DNA of 33,593 nt, from the IMG/VR virus record IMGVR_UViG_3300006738_000033, positions 1-33,593 of that record. One strand, given 5' to 3'. Shown piece by piece: positions 24,873-32,474 of the stretch (positions are counted from its first letter, which is position 1; each line of letters starts with the position of its first letter). The position numbers were made by a program, and so were the translations under genes. The stretch is from a virus. The notes beneath the pieces were generated by a model. The model had not been told where the DNA came from, searched no databases, and saw nothing but the letters and a program-made list of their open reading frames with translations.

Positions 24873-26986
24873 TCTTTAAATTTGTATGCTTCAAATACAG
24901 GGTATCCTTCTGTGCTTGTCTTGCCCCAATAGTCTTGTACTGTGGCCTCTACAGTGATTCTATTCTTAGGAGCTATCGTTAACATGGCGTCGCACATCGT
25001 ACTGCATATCTCATCCAAGCATTCTTTCCATTTCGACCTAGGAACTGCGTTGAGGGCTTCATCGTGTACATTAGCGTGGATCTTCGATCCGAATAATACA
25101 TTATTCAACGTTGGGTCTTCCATCTTTTGATACAGCATAACGATCGCACGCTTCATACCGAGTGCCGCTGGGGTCTGCATAGTCTTACAATTAGACAGTT
25201 GATTCCTTGTTCTGTCAGCCAAGTAAACACCCATGATCTCTGTACAGTATTCAATCTTAATCGACTTCTTAAGTCTAGGAATGAACCGGGTCTTTTTAGG
25301 GTTTACTCTATATTTCCATAGCCTGCCGTTCCATGGTACATCGGCGCCAAACCAATCTTTAAACTCTGGGAATCTATCCCTTGCATAGGATAGCCATTTG
25401 TCTACCATGTTCTTCGTAACATCTTTATATCCTTTAGCCTTTACTCCGCTGTGCGCAGTGTCTACCATAAGACCTCCGGCCACTCCTAAACTTATTTGTT
25501 TGGTAGCATCTTGTCTTACTTTCTTAAGTCGTTTGTGCCGACTATCTGTCTTATCTTTGAGAATTGCGAGTCCTTCAGCTTCAGTGAGTTCTTCATTGTA
25601 GATATCGTTATACTGTACTGTGCACAACGCATCATGAATGTTAAGCCCAGTGTTAAGTAACTCACGCAAAGTAGAATGACCTGTTTCACGCTCAAGCACG
25701 GCGCTAGCCATAATAAACTCGAGGTTAGCGTAATCAACGTCAACGAATACATAATCTTCATCTGGGACGAACCCTTTTCTAAAATCGCCATCTCTAGGTA
25801 CCTGCTGAAAGTTCATGGACGGGGTTGAGTGTACGAAGACTTTCTTCGGCTTCCCTGTCGCGGTTAATGCATTGGCCTTATCTCCTTTGTAAAGGTGGTA
25901 GTTACTACTCTTACATGAAGTGCGCAATGTCTTTACTATATTGTTAAAGTCTGGATGGATCCTATCGACGTCCATCTGTGGTATGAATGTAGTACAAGCC
26001 TTAAGGTTATTGCTGTACTCTAGTAGTGCATCGATGCGAGGATCATCAAAACCTGCCATGAATTCTAGCGTTTCTCTGTCTGTTGCTATCTCTCCAGTAT
26101 CTGTCAGCTTTGGCACCTTAACCCCGTTTTCGGCGCATAATGTGTCAATTATGTCACGTTGTATCTTCTTAGATAGGACACCTTTCTCACTCATTATACC
26201 GTAGTCTTTGAGCTTCTCTTTGGCCTCTTCAAACTTAGGGATGTAGTAGTCCTTCAGGGTCTGTACTACTTCGGGATCTGTCCTGATTCCTTCAAGAGTC
26301 ATACCACGTAGAGTATATGCCGATGCTACATTAAGCGGCTCCTGGTTGATAGAACCTGGACCTCTCTCAGCTCTTGCTTCTTCTTGTGCAATGTATATAC
26401 AAAGTGTATACGCCGTATCAGATATAGCATACCTTACAAAGTCTCTTTCCCATTCACTAATTGGAGTACCGTCCACTTCTTCATATCTATAACGTACTGC
26501 GTCTTCATCCTTGTCGGCCGAAATATCAATACCTAACCAACGTTTAGTCAGAGCAGCTAATGCCATAGGGCAGTTAAGATCTCCCTTAGTCGACAGCATA
26601 TAAAGCTGTTCACGGATCATGGTATCTGATATTAGTCCATCTTTAAGGGCATCCCATATACAAGGTATAATTCTAGGATCTACTTTCTTTGCAACGTGTA
26701 GGTCAAAGGCAGCGTTATGCGCGATCAATTTAATATTACCCGCCATGCTCATCAGAGCGAATATGTTACCTACTATGGCTATACCCTTCTCCTCAAAACA
26801 AGGATACAAATAATTATGAATTTTCTTCCCGTTGACTTCCATCACTTCGTAGTGACTCGCATCGCTGAACATATCTTCCTTCTCTAACGTACTAAAGGAT
26901 ATACAAACTGCTGGCGGGTTTACCTTATTCGGGTAAGCTATCAGATGAGTTTCGAAGTCGAAAGCAACCAATTTCATCTCTTGCAT
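24845..26986 (-). CDS. Family A DNA polymerase with 3'-5' exonuclease
   Basis: 713 residues, replicative polymerase. Exonuclease: FDFE (D10, E12), HNAAFD (N91, D95) and YAISD (Y186, D190). Polymerase: motif A VDVDYANLEF (D418, E423), O-helix RQDATKQISLGVAGG (about 491-505), motif C NVHDEA. The O-helix residue matching E. coli F762 or T7 Y526 is L500, and the Arg is one place further from Lys than in the usual R-x3-K. Length matches T7 gp5. GGAGG lies eight to nine bases upstream of the ATG. The gene overlaps the preceding one by 62 bases. Confidence 0.95.
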   Translation of the reverse strand: MQEMKLVAFDFETHLIAYPNKVNPPAVCISFSTLEKEDMFSDASHYEVMEVNGKKIHNYLYPCFEEKGIAIVGNIFALMSMAGNIKLIAHNAAFDLHVAKKVDPRIIPCIWDALKDGLISDTMIREQLYMLSTKGDLNCPMALAALTKRWLGIDISADKDEDAVRYRYEEVDGTPISEWERDFVRYAISDTAYTLCIYIAQEEARAERGPGSINQEPLNVASAYTLRGMTLEGIRTDPEVVQTLKDYYIPKFEEAKEKLKDYGIMSEKGVLSKKIQRDIIDTLCAENGVKVPKLTDTGEIATDRETLEFMAGFDDPRIDALLEYSNNLKACTTFIPQMDVDRIHPDFNNIVKTLRTSCKSSNYHLYKGDKANALTATGKPKKVFVHSTPSMNFQQVPRDGDFRKGFVPDEDYVFVDVDYANLEFIMASAVLERETGHSTLRELLNTGLNIHDALCTVQYNDIYNEELTEAEGLAILKDKTDSRHKRLKKVRQDATKQISLGVAGGLMVDTAHSGVKAKGYKDVTKNMVDKWLSYARDRFPEFKDWFGADVPWNGRLWKYRVNPKKTRFIPRLKKSIKIEYCTEIMGVYLADRTRNQLSNCKTMQTPAALGMKRAIVMLYQKMEDPTLNNVLFGSKIHANVHDEALNAVPRSKWKECLDEICSTMCDAMLTIAPKNRITVEATVQDYWGKTSTEGYPVFEAYKFKDGQLNVDEV

Positions 26987-27146
26987 GTTTAATATCCTCC
27001 ATTAGGAAATATAATTTCTCTACTTTGTTATTGGGAACTTCTAGGTTCCATAAGTCTTGGTGAATCTTCTCTAAGAAGTCCTCACACATTCCGACCATCT
27101 GGTCGCTATTTTTTACTTTTTGCCAAGCGCTTCTTGAGTCTTTCAT
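26925..27146 (-). CDS. Hypothetical protein, 73 residues
   Basis: Charged helical protein (MCEDFLEKIHQDLWNLEV, KVEKLYFLMEDIKHARDEI). GAGAAGG precedes the ATG. It overlaps its upstream neighbour by 41 bases and the DNA polymerase by 62 bases, both in other frames. Partner or regulator of the polymerase is possible by position only. Confidence 0.5.
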   Translation of the reverse strand: MKDSRSAWQKVKNSDQMVGMCEDFLEKIHQDLWNLEVPNNKVEKLYFLMEDIKHARDEIGCFRLRNSSDSLPE

Positions 27147-27510
27147 TGGCCTTCTCCAGTTTATGTATCTTTTCTCCAGCTAGTTCGATAGTTTTTAGTA
27201 GGCCTTCTTTTTCTTCCTGTACTTCATAGAACCGATCTCTGTGGTTGAACCTAGGTCCTTCCACAACCAAGGTCCCGTCGGCACCTCTATAGCCTAGCTC
27301 GTAGTTGTCGTGCTTCCTAAAATACTCTTTCTGTTTATCTAGTTTTTCCGTAGTTAAATCTCCGGTAATACAGGAGTCTATCTCATCCTCTAGGTTGGCG
27401 ATTTCTAGGATCAGTTCCTCTTGGTCTTTATTACTTAGATTCACTAACCCTCTTAATAGACTAAGGCGCTCTTGTATAAATCTTAAAAATAGTTTATCGC
27501 TGACTAACAT
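27106..27510 (-). CDS. Coiled-coil protein, unknown function
   Basis: 134 residues, with long helices rich in Leu, Glu and Lys at both ends (LILEIANLEDEID and IHKLEKANERLKKRLAKSKK) and a small folded middle part (GYRGADGTLVVEGPRFNHRD). GGAGAAGGC lies before the ATG. It sits between a phosphoesterase and the polymerase gene in the replication region. No family recognised. Confidence 0.55.
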   Translation of the reverse strand: MLVSDKLFLRFIQERLSLLRGLVNLSNKDQEELILEIANLEDEIDSCITGDLTTEKLDKQKEYFRKHDNYELGYRGADGTLVVEGPRFNHRDRFYEVQEEKEGLLKTIELAGEKIHKLEKANERLKKRLAKSKK

Positions 27511-27518
27511 GCCTTCTC

Positions 27519-28703
27519 CTATTTAGGTAGTATAACAGGGAACACCTTATATAAGCTATTCTTTCTGTTAGGTGATTTACAATATGTTACAATCGTTTGG
27601 ACAGGTTCTGCCGCATATCCACTACTATCACTGAAGTCATCACCGCAGACTAAGCCGCCGTTAATAATGATCTTCCTTCCAAATTGTCTGAAACTGTGAA
27701 AGTGTCCTATCCTTAAGCCGTGTAGGATCATTTGATACTGCTCGGATCTGTTATTAAGATGTGTCCTTAGTATAGCTTCTGTAGATCCTTTAATCATATC
27801 TCCATGTTCGTACAGGATATTAGATCCTTGAATCTTCAGTACTGCACCGTACCCCTCTGGTATTATAAACTCAATGTTATCATACTTCAGTTTTTTAGTC
27901 AAGAGCTCTAATGTCTTATACACTGTCCACGTATATCCTTCCTTACCTTGTTGAAACATCGCTCTACTTTTACAAGATCTGTCATGATTTCCCGCTGTAG
28001 CTACTACCCTGATAGGCAATCCTACTAACGCTAGAGGTTCTATAACAGCTTCGAATAATATCTCTGTCACGTTGTACAGCTGCCCAGGGGTGCTCTCTTC
28101 GCAGGCCTTAGAACTATCTTCATGGAGCTTATCGTTGTGGATCATATCTCCATTCAGTCCTATCACAAAGTCTTCAACGTTATGTGTCCTGCTATTCCTG
28201 TCATACTCTTCTAGGAATACATTGACTAATTTCTTTAATCTTAGTCGGATCTTTTTATAATCATAGAACTTAGTTTTCAATCCTCCATGTATATCTGAGA
28301 TATCTAGTGCCATGGTCATGTTAGCGTTTCCAACATTTAGGGTATTCGCTTTAGCCTTCTTGATGACTGTTCTATTTCCTGTCAACTTTGCAGCGATTCT
28401 AGTGAAGTCGTCTACTAAATGATCAGTAACATCCCATTCATCTAAGACCTTCTTTAACTTCTTATTGCTGGCCGTACGTCCTTTACGGGCCGTGGCAGCT
28501 TCTCTGATCATATCAATGGTCAATTTCTCGTTCTCACTCAGTTCGAATCTATCTTTATAACGATGAAATAAATTTCTATAATGGCTCTGATCATTTTGAA
28601 AGTTATACTTCTTGTTTAACTGCTTGGTGATCTTCTTCCAACTCACTCCATTCTTCAGCTTATGGAATAGATCTAATATACACTCATCTGGGTACTTCGA
28701 CAT
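27519..28703 (-). CDS. Calcineurin-like metallophosphoesterase with N-terminal helical domain
   Basis: 394 residues. Metal-binding motifs of the family in order: DISDIH (D137, H139), GLNGDMIH (D186), AGNHDR (about 237-242), YEHGD and GHFHS. Residues 1-120 form a separate charged helical domain resembling a DNA-binding helix-turn-helix (KLKNGVSWKKITKQLNKKY). The fold is shared by Mre11/SbcD nucleases and other phosphoesterases. Location beside the DNA polymerase suggests a nucleic-acid substrate. The ATG abuts the previous stop, with GGGAGTAAATAG upstream. Confidence 0.8.
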   Translation of the reverse strand: MSKYPDECILDLFHKLKNGVSWKKITKQLNKKYNFQNDQSHYRNLFHRYKDRFELSENEKLTIDMIREAATARKGRTASNKKLKKVLDEWDVTDHLVDDFTRIAAKLTGNRTVIKKAKANTLNVGNANMTMALDISDIHGGLKTKFYDYKKIRLRLKKLVNVFLEEYDRNSRTHNVEDFVIGLNGDMIHNDKLHEDSSKACEESTPGQLYNVTEILFEAVIEPLALVGLPIRVVATAGNHDRSCKSRAMFQQGKEGYTWTVYKTLELLTKKLKYDNIEFIIPEGYGAVLKIQGSNILYEHGDMIKGSTEAILRTHLNNRSEQYQMILHGLRIGHFHSFRQFGRKIIINGGLVCGDDFSDSSGYAAEPVQTIVTYCKSPNRKNSLYKVFPVILPK

Positions 28704-29114
28704 CTATTTACTCCCTCGTTTGACTTCCACAATTTTGTCTTTATAGGCTTGATACTTCAGGAACCTAATCTTCTTACCTTTTCTCCGGGCCCAGTAGATT
28801 TCGTCTGTAACTCCTTTAGACTGCCGCCAGCCTTCGAGTATTAAGACCCATACTTCGTCCATCTTCTCTACCATCTTACGGTCAGTCTTCTTCCATGTCT
28901 CGTAGTCACCTTTCATTAACCCTGTCTTCTCTTGTTCATGGGATTGAGTGATCGGAGAGAACACTGTAATGCCTGCGACCGCTAATTTAGTTGAAACATA
29001 TGTCAGCATTATGCGTCGCATAGCTTCTATATCTTTATGTGCGTGCGAGTAGGGCCCGGCTAAGTAAATAGCTTTATCTTGCCCTTCCTCTAAAAAATCT
29101 TGATTAGTAGACAT
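28704..29114 (-). CDS. DUF1937 / nucleoside 2-deoxyribosyltransferase-like protein
   Basis: 136 residues from ATG 29114 (MSTNQDF), which has GAGGAGA eight bases upstream; the ATG two codons earlier is too close to that site. Motifs: IYLAGPYSH near residue 18, VFSPITQSH near 54, and a C-terminal DEVWVLILEGWRQSKGVTDEI. The YLAGPY and DEVW segments suit the Rossmann-like fold of deoxyribosyltransferases that exchange bases on deoxynucleosides, or of nucleotide N-glycosidases. A part in nucleotide salvage or base modification is likely but the substrate is unknown. Confidence 0.7.
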   Translation of the reverse strand: MSTNQDFLEEGQDKAIYLAGPYSHAHKDIEAMRRIMLTYVSTKLAVAGITVFSPITQSHEQEKTGLMKGDYETWKKTDRKMVEKMDEVWVLILEGWRQSKGVTDEIYWARRKGKKIRFLKYQAYKDKIVEVKRGSK

Positions 29115-29343
29115 CACCATTCTCCTCTATTTTCTTATCCTCATAAGGAGCGGTAACGCGTCTATAAAATTCTAGTTTACAGCCTTCGAGGGCTCCCATA
29201 ATATCATTCATCGTGTTATAGCATTTACCGGTACGTTCCATATATTCTATAACGAGTTCTGTAAGAGCATAATTTAATTCTCCGGCATTTTTAGGACCGT
29301 CTCCTATTACTCGTTCTCTGTCATGGTCTTGTATATAAGGCAT
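29104..29343 (-). CDS. DUF6899-type conserved phage protein
   Basis: 79 residues starting MPYIQDHDRERV and ending KKIEENGDVY. The segments DGPKNAGELNYALTELV and GALEGCKLEFYRRVTAPYED match a small protein conserved in many phages and some bacteria; its function is unknown. GGGAG lies before the ATG. Overlaps the DUF1937 start by eleven bases. Confidence 0.7.
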   Translation of the reverse strand: MPYIQDHDRERVIGDGPKNAGELNYALTELVIEYMERTGKCYNTMNDIMGALEGCKLEFYRRVTAPYEDKKIEENGDVY

Positions 29344-29346
29344 ATA

Positions 29347-30072
29347 TTATACTCCCGGTTTCTTTGCAGCTTCTATAGCACTCTGACGTGCCTTCTGTTT
29401 TTCTACTCTCTGCATTATATGTAATTTTTTTAGAAATGTCAAGTAGTCTTTGTGAATCTTTACGATAAAGGATGCAGGGATAAACATAGTCTCTCCCCCG
29501 CCGCCTAAGGATACTATACCTATAACCTTTCCTTCACTATTAAAAATAGGAGATCCTGAATGTCCAGGTATAGTAGCTAACTCGGCTCTGACATACATGG
29601 AGTGGATTCCATACCTAGGAATATCGACAAGATAATGATATAAAACTTTACCATATCTAGCGCTGTACCATGTACCTCGGCCGAAGCCTATAGTGTGAAT
29701 CTCCTGTCCTCTCTTTACCTTTCCTAGATCTAATACCAAGGTCTCTCCTCTAGAGAACCCTACCTTGACTAAAGCTAGATCGTGAAGCTTATCAACGCCG
29801 ACAACTAATCCATCTACTACCGTGTTGTTAACCAACTGAACTTTAACTTTATCTTTACCGTCTATTACATGTGCATTAGTTACTAAAAGGTTATGACTGA
29901 TAAAGAATCCTGTACCGTGTCCTCGGCCGTTCATAATCATAGCTATATTGCCATTTTCATGTTCAACGAAATTCTCCTTAACGTACTGCACCGCCGACGG
30001 AGTGTGAACGATACCTGCTCCTAGCATTAGTCCTACTATTATAGTAAGTAATATTTTATTCAGTCTGGTCAT
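29347..30072 (-). CDS. Exported trypsin-like serine protease
   Basis: 241 residues. N-terminal signal peptide or anchor (KILLTIIVGLMLGAGIV, residues 6-22). The S1 triad is complete: H68 in VTNAHVI, D98 in HDLAL, S172 in GHSGSP. The surrounding GTGFFIS and GKVIGIVSLGG also match HtrA/DegP-type trypsin folds, but no PDZ domain follows; the C-terminus is a basic helix. It should act outside the cytoplasm. Proteases of this type are unusual in phages. Possible targets: envelope proteins, phage receptors or lysis barriers. Start codon overlaps the upstream gene by 17 bases and has GGAGAG. Confidence 0.85.
   Translation of the reverse strand: MTRLNKILLTIIVGLMLGAGIVHTPSAVQYVKENFVEHENGNIAMIMNGRGHGTGFFISHNLLVTNAHVIDGKDKVKVQLVNNTVVDGLVVGVDKLHDLALVKVGFSRGETLVLDLGKVKRGQEIHTIGFGRGTWYSARYGKVLYHYLVDIPRYGIHSMYVRAELATIPGHSGSPIFNSEGKVIGIVSLGGGGETMFIPASFIVKIHKDYLTFLKKLHIMQRVEKQKARQSAIEAAKKPGV
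29414..29442 (-). promoter_or_regulatory. Perfect-consensus sigma-70 promoter
   Basis: Minus strand TTGACA (29437-29442), exactly 17 bases, TATAAT (29414-29419). It lies inside the 3' end of the protease gene, with expected start near 29407. It would drive DUF6899, DUF1937, the second phosphoesterase and the DNA polymerase. An A-rich spacer (seven A in a row) is present. Confidence 0.75.
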
Positions 30073-30352
30073 CTAAAAACTCTCCGTTGTTGTCTGCTTC
30101 TTCTAATTCGTCTTTTAAGTCTTGGGTTACTGCCCAAGGATCTAATAAATCTGGCATTGGTTCTACACATACTATAAGGTCTCCGTTATCTTGAGGCATC
30201 ACCAGTTCAGGACAGCCGTAAATAAATCTATCTATGTACATGAAGTCTCCCGATTTAGAGGCTCTCTCTAATTCCTTTTTAAAGTCTTTGTCAGGATTCT
30301 CTACCTTAATAATAATGTTAAATATCGATACTACTTGGCTTCTACTCTTCAT
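30056..30352 (-). CDS. Hypothetical acidic protein, 98 residues
   Basis: Starts MKSRSQVVSIFN with GGGAGAAGCAG upstream; the longer in-frame form would extend antisense-like Arg/Lys sequence into the preceding gene. Predicted mixed alpha/beta, very acidic C-terminus (LKDELEEADNNGEFLDDQTE). It overlaps both neighbours by 11-17 bases. Function unknown. Confidence 0.55.
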   Translation of the reverse strand: MKSRSQVVSIFNIIIKVENPDKDFKKELERASKSGDFMYIDRFIYGCPELVMPQDNGDLIVCVEPMPDLLDPWAVTQDLKDELEEADNNGEFLDDQTE

Positions 30353-30812
30353 TCTGCTTCTCCCTTTTCTTTTTCTTCCCGCTACAACATCCGCAACATC
30401 CGTGAACACCCATCCACTTTCTATCTGACTCCTTACAGGATGCCATAAAATCTGCGTTGGGGTGTCCTACCCCGCATTCACATATATCTTCTATTAGTCC
30501 CGTGTCAAATCTTCGTATCTGATCCACTGCCCAGTCAGGCTTTCTAATCCCTGGGAACTTCTGGTTTGGTGCATATCGTTCTGTTCTATCTGTTAGTGAT
30601 AGAGAAAAGTCTGTATTACTTAAGTACCCGTTCGGTAAGATTACGAGCTTACAGGCCGGATAATGCTTCTTTATTACCGTTCGGGCACATACGATAAAAG
30701 GGTCGCTGGTCTCCATATAAAGAAAGTTCGGTCCTTTACCTAATCGCTTATTGTACCTATCCATATTTCGTTTGATGCAAGCCATCGCATCTAACTTACC
30801 GGGGCTCTTCAT
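30342..30812 (-). CDS. Cys-rich protein, likely zinc-binding, unknown function
   Basis: 156 residues. The C-terminal third contains CECGVGHPN near residue 112, a Cys about 15 further on and GVHGCCGCC near 135, enough Cys and His for one or two zinc sites, then a Lys/Arg/Glu tail. The first 100 residues are a mixed alpha/beta domain. GAGGAAGATAAT precedes the ATG. No family recognised. Confidence 0.6.
   Translation of the reverse strand: MKSPGKLDAMACIKRNMDRYNKRLGKGPNFLYMETSDPFIVCARTVIKKHYPACKLVILPNGYLSNTDFSLSLTDRTERYAPNQKFPGIRKPDWAVDQIRRFDTGLIEDICECGVGHPNADFMASCKESDRKWMGVHGCCGCCSGKKKKREKQNEE
30481..30508 (-). promoter_or_regulatory. Possible sigma-70-like promoter
   Basis: Minus strand TTGACA (30503-30508), 16 bases, TATATG (30481-30486). 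The -35 is perfect and the -10 matches four of six. It lies in the Cys-rich protein gene and could drive the acidic protein and the exported protease. Confidence 0.35.
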
Positions 30813-30822
30813 ATTATCTTCC

Positions 30823-31035
30823 TCACCATACAGGGTTATCTGATTTAGTATATCTACAACAAGTATGCTTTTCCGCGCTGAGTGTAATGTGTGCGTCGGT
30901 TACGTCGGGATCCTTTGCCATGTCGCTGAACCAGTAAAAGTGTTCTAATGCTCTATCCCAATCCTCTGTCTGGATAGTATCGTGATACCACTTTCCTATT
31001 GCTTTATTATATAATCTGTATCCTACTGTGTACAT
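30823..31035 (-). CDS. Hypothetical protein, 70 residues
   Basis: Aromatic-rich small protein (YTVGYRLYNKAIGKWYHDTI, then DWDRALEHFYWFSDMAKD), ending with a Cys pair and Trp. GGAGGACGG lies upstream of the ATG, inside the preceding gene, which it overlaps by 13 bases. The sequence resembles small phage proteins of unknown function. Confidence 0.55.
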   Translation of the reverse strand: MYTVGYRLYNKAIGKWYHDTIQTEDWDRALEHFYWFSDMAKDPDVTDAHITLSAEKHTCCRYTKSDNPVW

Positions 31036-31655
31036 ACGTCACCGTCCTCCGTCTTCTTATCTATAAGTTTATCACACAGCTTAATTATTGTCAAGTCTTC
31101 TACGGGGTAAAAGTCCCAGGCGTCAACTCCTACATGAATCTTAGCGTCCTCAAAGTGTGTTTCGTCCTGCTCTGTTTGTACGTTCCATCTGGTGGCTGAC
31201 CCAGCTTCATTATATTGTTCTTTAACATGTGTATGGCCGTGCACTATAATATCGGTCTTAGCTGCTTTAGCATTCACCCACGGGAACCTCGGATAGTGTT
31301 GTAGCATGAGACGATATCCTTGTAGATTAATACGCTTATGCCACGTAACGTCGTAGAAACCCGCTTCCATATATCTCCTAGCCTCGTTCTGGTCATGGTT
31401 TCCGAGGATGAGTATGATTCTACCGTTGAGAGCGCTAACAAGACGCTTAAGAAGACCGGTGCAGCGACGAAAACTGAAATCGCCAAGATGATAAACAATA
31501 TCATGTGGGCCAATCTTTTCATTCCATTTCTTAATAAGGTCTTCATGCATTTCCTCTAGGTTCTTATACTGGCGCTGATTGTTCAACTGTCTCTTACACA
31601 TCCTTACAATATTGCCATGCCAAAAGTGGTGATCTGATGTGAACCATTTCTTCAT
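31023..31655 (-). CDS. Calcineurin-like metallophosphoesterase
   Basis: 210 residues. All motifs are present: SDHHFWH (D8, H10), HLGDFS (D59), LGNHD (85-88), QHYP (H120) and HGHTH (139-143). This compact form is common in phages and is often listed as phosphoesterase or phosphohydrolase. Substrate cannot be told: nucleic acid, nucleotide or protein phosphate. The ATG has AGAGGAAG seven bases upstream and overlaps the end of the preceding gene by four bases. Confidence 0.88.
   Translation of the reverse strand: MKKWFTSDHHFWHGNIVRMCKRQLNNQRQYKNLEEMHEDLIKKWNEKIGPHDIVYHLGDFSFRRCTGLLKRLVSALNGRIILILGNHDQNEARRYMEAGFYDVTWHKRINLQGYRLMLQHYPRFPWVNAKAAKTDIIVHGHTHVKEQYNEAGSATRWNVQTEQDETHFEDAKIHVGVDAWDFYPVEDLTIIKLCDKLIDKKTEDGDVCTQ
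31066..31094 (-). promoter_or_regulatory. Possible sigma-70-like promoter
   Basis: Minus strand TTGACA (31089-31094), 17 bases, TAAACT (31066-31071). The -35 is perfect and the -10 matches four of six. It is in the 3' end of the phosphoesterase gene and would drive the genes from 31035 onward. Confidence 0.4.
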
Positions 31656-31816
31656 CTCTGCTTCCTCTTTAATCGTTTATATAGCAGTATCTTTTTATAG
31701 AGTAATGCAGATTCAGGAGTGTGATCAACATGACAACATAGGCCTAGGTCTGTCCAGTTCTTACGTAGTAATTCTATCTTTTCCCACATCAATATTACAT
31801 AAGGTTTATTCTTCAT
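31652..31816 (-). CDS. Hypothetical protein, 54 residues
   Basis: Starts MKNKPYVILMWEKIELLRKN at 31816 with GGAGATAAC directly upstream. Basic C-terminus (YKRLKRKQR), a Cys pair in the middle. A GTG 21 codons upstream (31879) also has a good ribosome site, but the frame there crosses a strong terminator-like hairpin, so the shorter form is preferred. Overlaps the phosphoesterase by four bases. Confidence 0.5.
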   Translation of the reverse strand: MKNKPYVILMWEKIELLRKNWTDLGLCCHVDHTPESALLYKKILLYKRLKRKQR

Positions 31817-31834
31817 GTTATCTCCGTTAAATTT

Positions 31835-31866
31835 AAAAGGGAGGGCCCATTTCCTGAGCTCCTCCC
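31835..31866 (-). terminator. Intrinsic terminator or attenuator hairpin
   Basis: On the minus strand GGGAGG, a bulged A, then GCTC pair with GGGC and CCTCCC across the loop AGGAAAT, a ten-pair GC-rich stem, followed directly by TTTT. It is the best intrinsic terminator shape in the window. It would end transcripts coming from the genes above 31969, or end the small RNA proposed here. Confidence 0.6.
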
Positions 31867-31961
31867 ACGAGCCTGCCACAATATCTCTCCTCTTCCGAGG
31901 TGAAGATCGTCCTGGTGAATGGCCCTCCTTGCAGAGGCTAAGGCAGTCACGTTAACTTGTT
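31835..31961 (-). ncRNA. Candidate small structured RNA
   Basis: A GC-rich island in the gap after the 85-residue gene. TATAAT (minus strand, 31968-31973) lies at its upstream edge, giving an expected start near 31961, although no good -35 is visible. Helices: CTGCC (31942-31946) with GGCAG (31873-31877), hairpin CCTC-6-GAGG (31924-31937), hairpin CCTC-GGAA-GAGG (31889-31900) with a GNRA loop, then the terminator. About 127 nt in all. It could be a free small RNA or a leader controlling the downstream small gene and phosphoesterase. No known riboswitch class is recognised. Confidence 0.4.
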
Positions 31962-31968
31962 GCATCTA

Positions 31969-32226
31969 TTATAGAAAAGATGCTGATTTAACTTCTGCTA
32001 TCTTTGCGTCTCGTTCGTCTGTAGTATCAAATGCTTCTTGTACTTGTCTTCCATTACGAAGAATAGCTACTGCGAAGAACTTCAACTTTCTTTCATCTGA
32101 TGTCGGCTGGCCTTGAGCGTCTACTTCTACGGGGATCTCATGTGAAGCTGCTACTACCACGTCTACTGCTGAAGGGTTTACAAATACTGTGTCCCCTTGT
32201 ATATCATTAAAGGTTAAAAAACTCAT
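31969..32226 (-). CDS. Hypothetical protein with VNP motif, 85 residues
   Basis: Starts MSFLTFNDIQGDTVFVNPSA, then alternating strands and a final helix (DERDAKIAEVKSASFL). The G-D-x-V-x-V-N-P opening is shared with many small beta-rich phage and FlbD-like proteins. GGAGACAATAAC precedes the ATG; the gene ends with a double stop TAATAG. Function unknown. Confidence 0.6.
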   Translation of the reverse strand: MSFLTFNDIQGDTVFVNPSAVDVVVAASHEIPVEVDAQGQPTSDERKLKFFAVAILRNGRQVQEAFDTTDERDAKIAEVKSASFL

Positions 32227-32227
32227 G

Positions 32228-32446
32228 TTATTGTCTCCATTTGTTGTACATCCTGAAATACATTCCTATCAGGCATATGTTCAAAACTAGGAGACCCCAA
32301 TGTTGGTATGCGATGATCCATATGAACCATCCAGCCTCCGCTATCAATCCCATTACTGGGGCGTTCTTACTTTTATCACCTGCTAACCACATAGTGATAA
32401 TTGTGAGTATCGAAATTGTAATCTCTGCTATTGTCTCTATCATCAC
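32228..32446 (-). CDS. Small membrane protein, PnuC-half-like
   Basis: 72 residues from ATG 32446. Three hydrophobic stretches: about 5-20, 30-47 (GLIAEAGWFIWIIAYQHW) and 49-65. Spacing of Trp and Gly resembles small phage membrane proteins that look like half of the PnuC nicotinamide riboside transporter fold. In-frame TTG codons further upstream lack a ribosome site and were not used. The function is unknown; transport is only a possibility. Confidence 0.55.
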   Translation of the reverse strand: MMIETIAEITISILTIITMWLAGDKSKNAPVMGLIAEAGWFIWIIAYQHWGLLVLNICLIGMYFRMYNKWRQ

Positions 32447-32474
32447 AACTTCTCTTAAATCAAATGTAGGGTAC

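Noticed and set aside
31817-31879. GTG start at 31879 extending the 54-residue protein
   Set aside because: It has a fair ribosome site, but the added part runs through a strong terminator hairpin; the ATG at 31816 has its own GGAGATAAC.
31815-31964. A 49-codon frame (MQQVNVTALASARRAIHQ...) ending at the next start
   Set aside because: No ribosome site, unusual composition, and RNA structure plus terminator explain the segment better.
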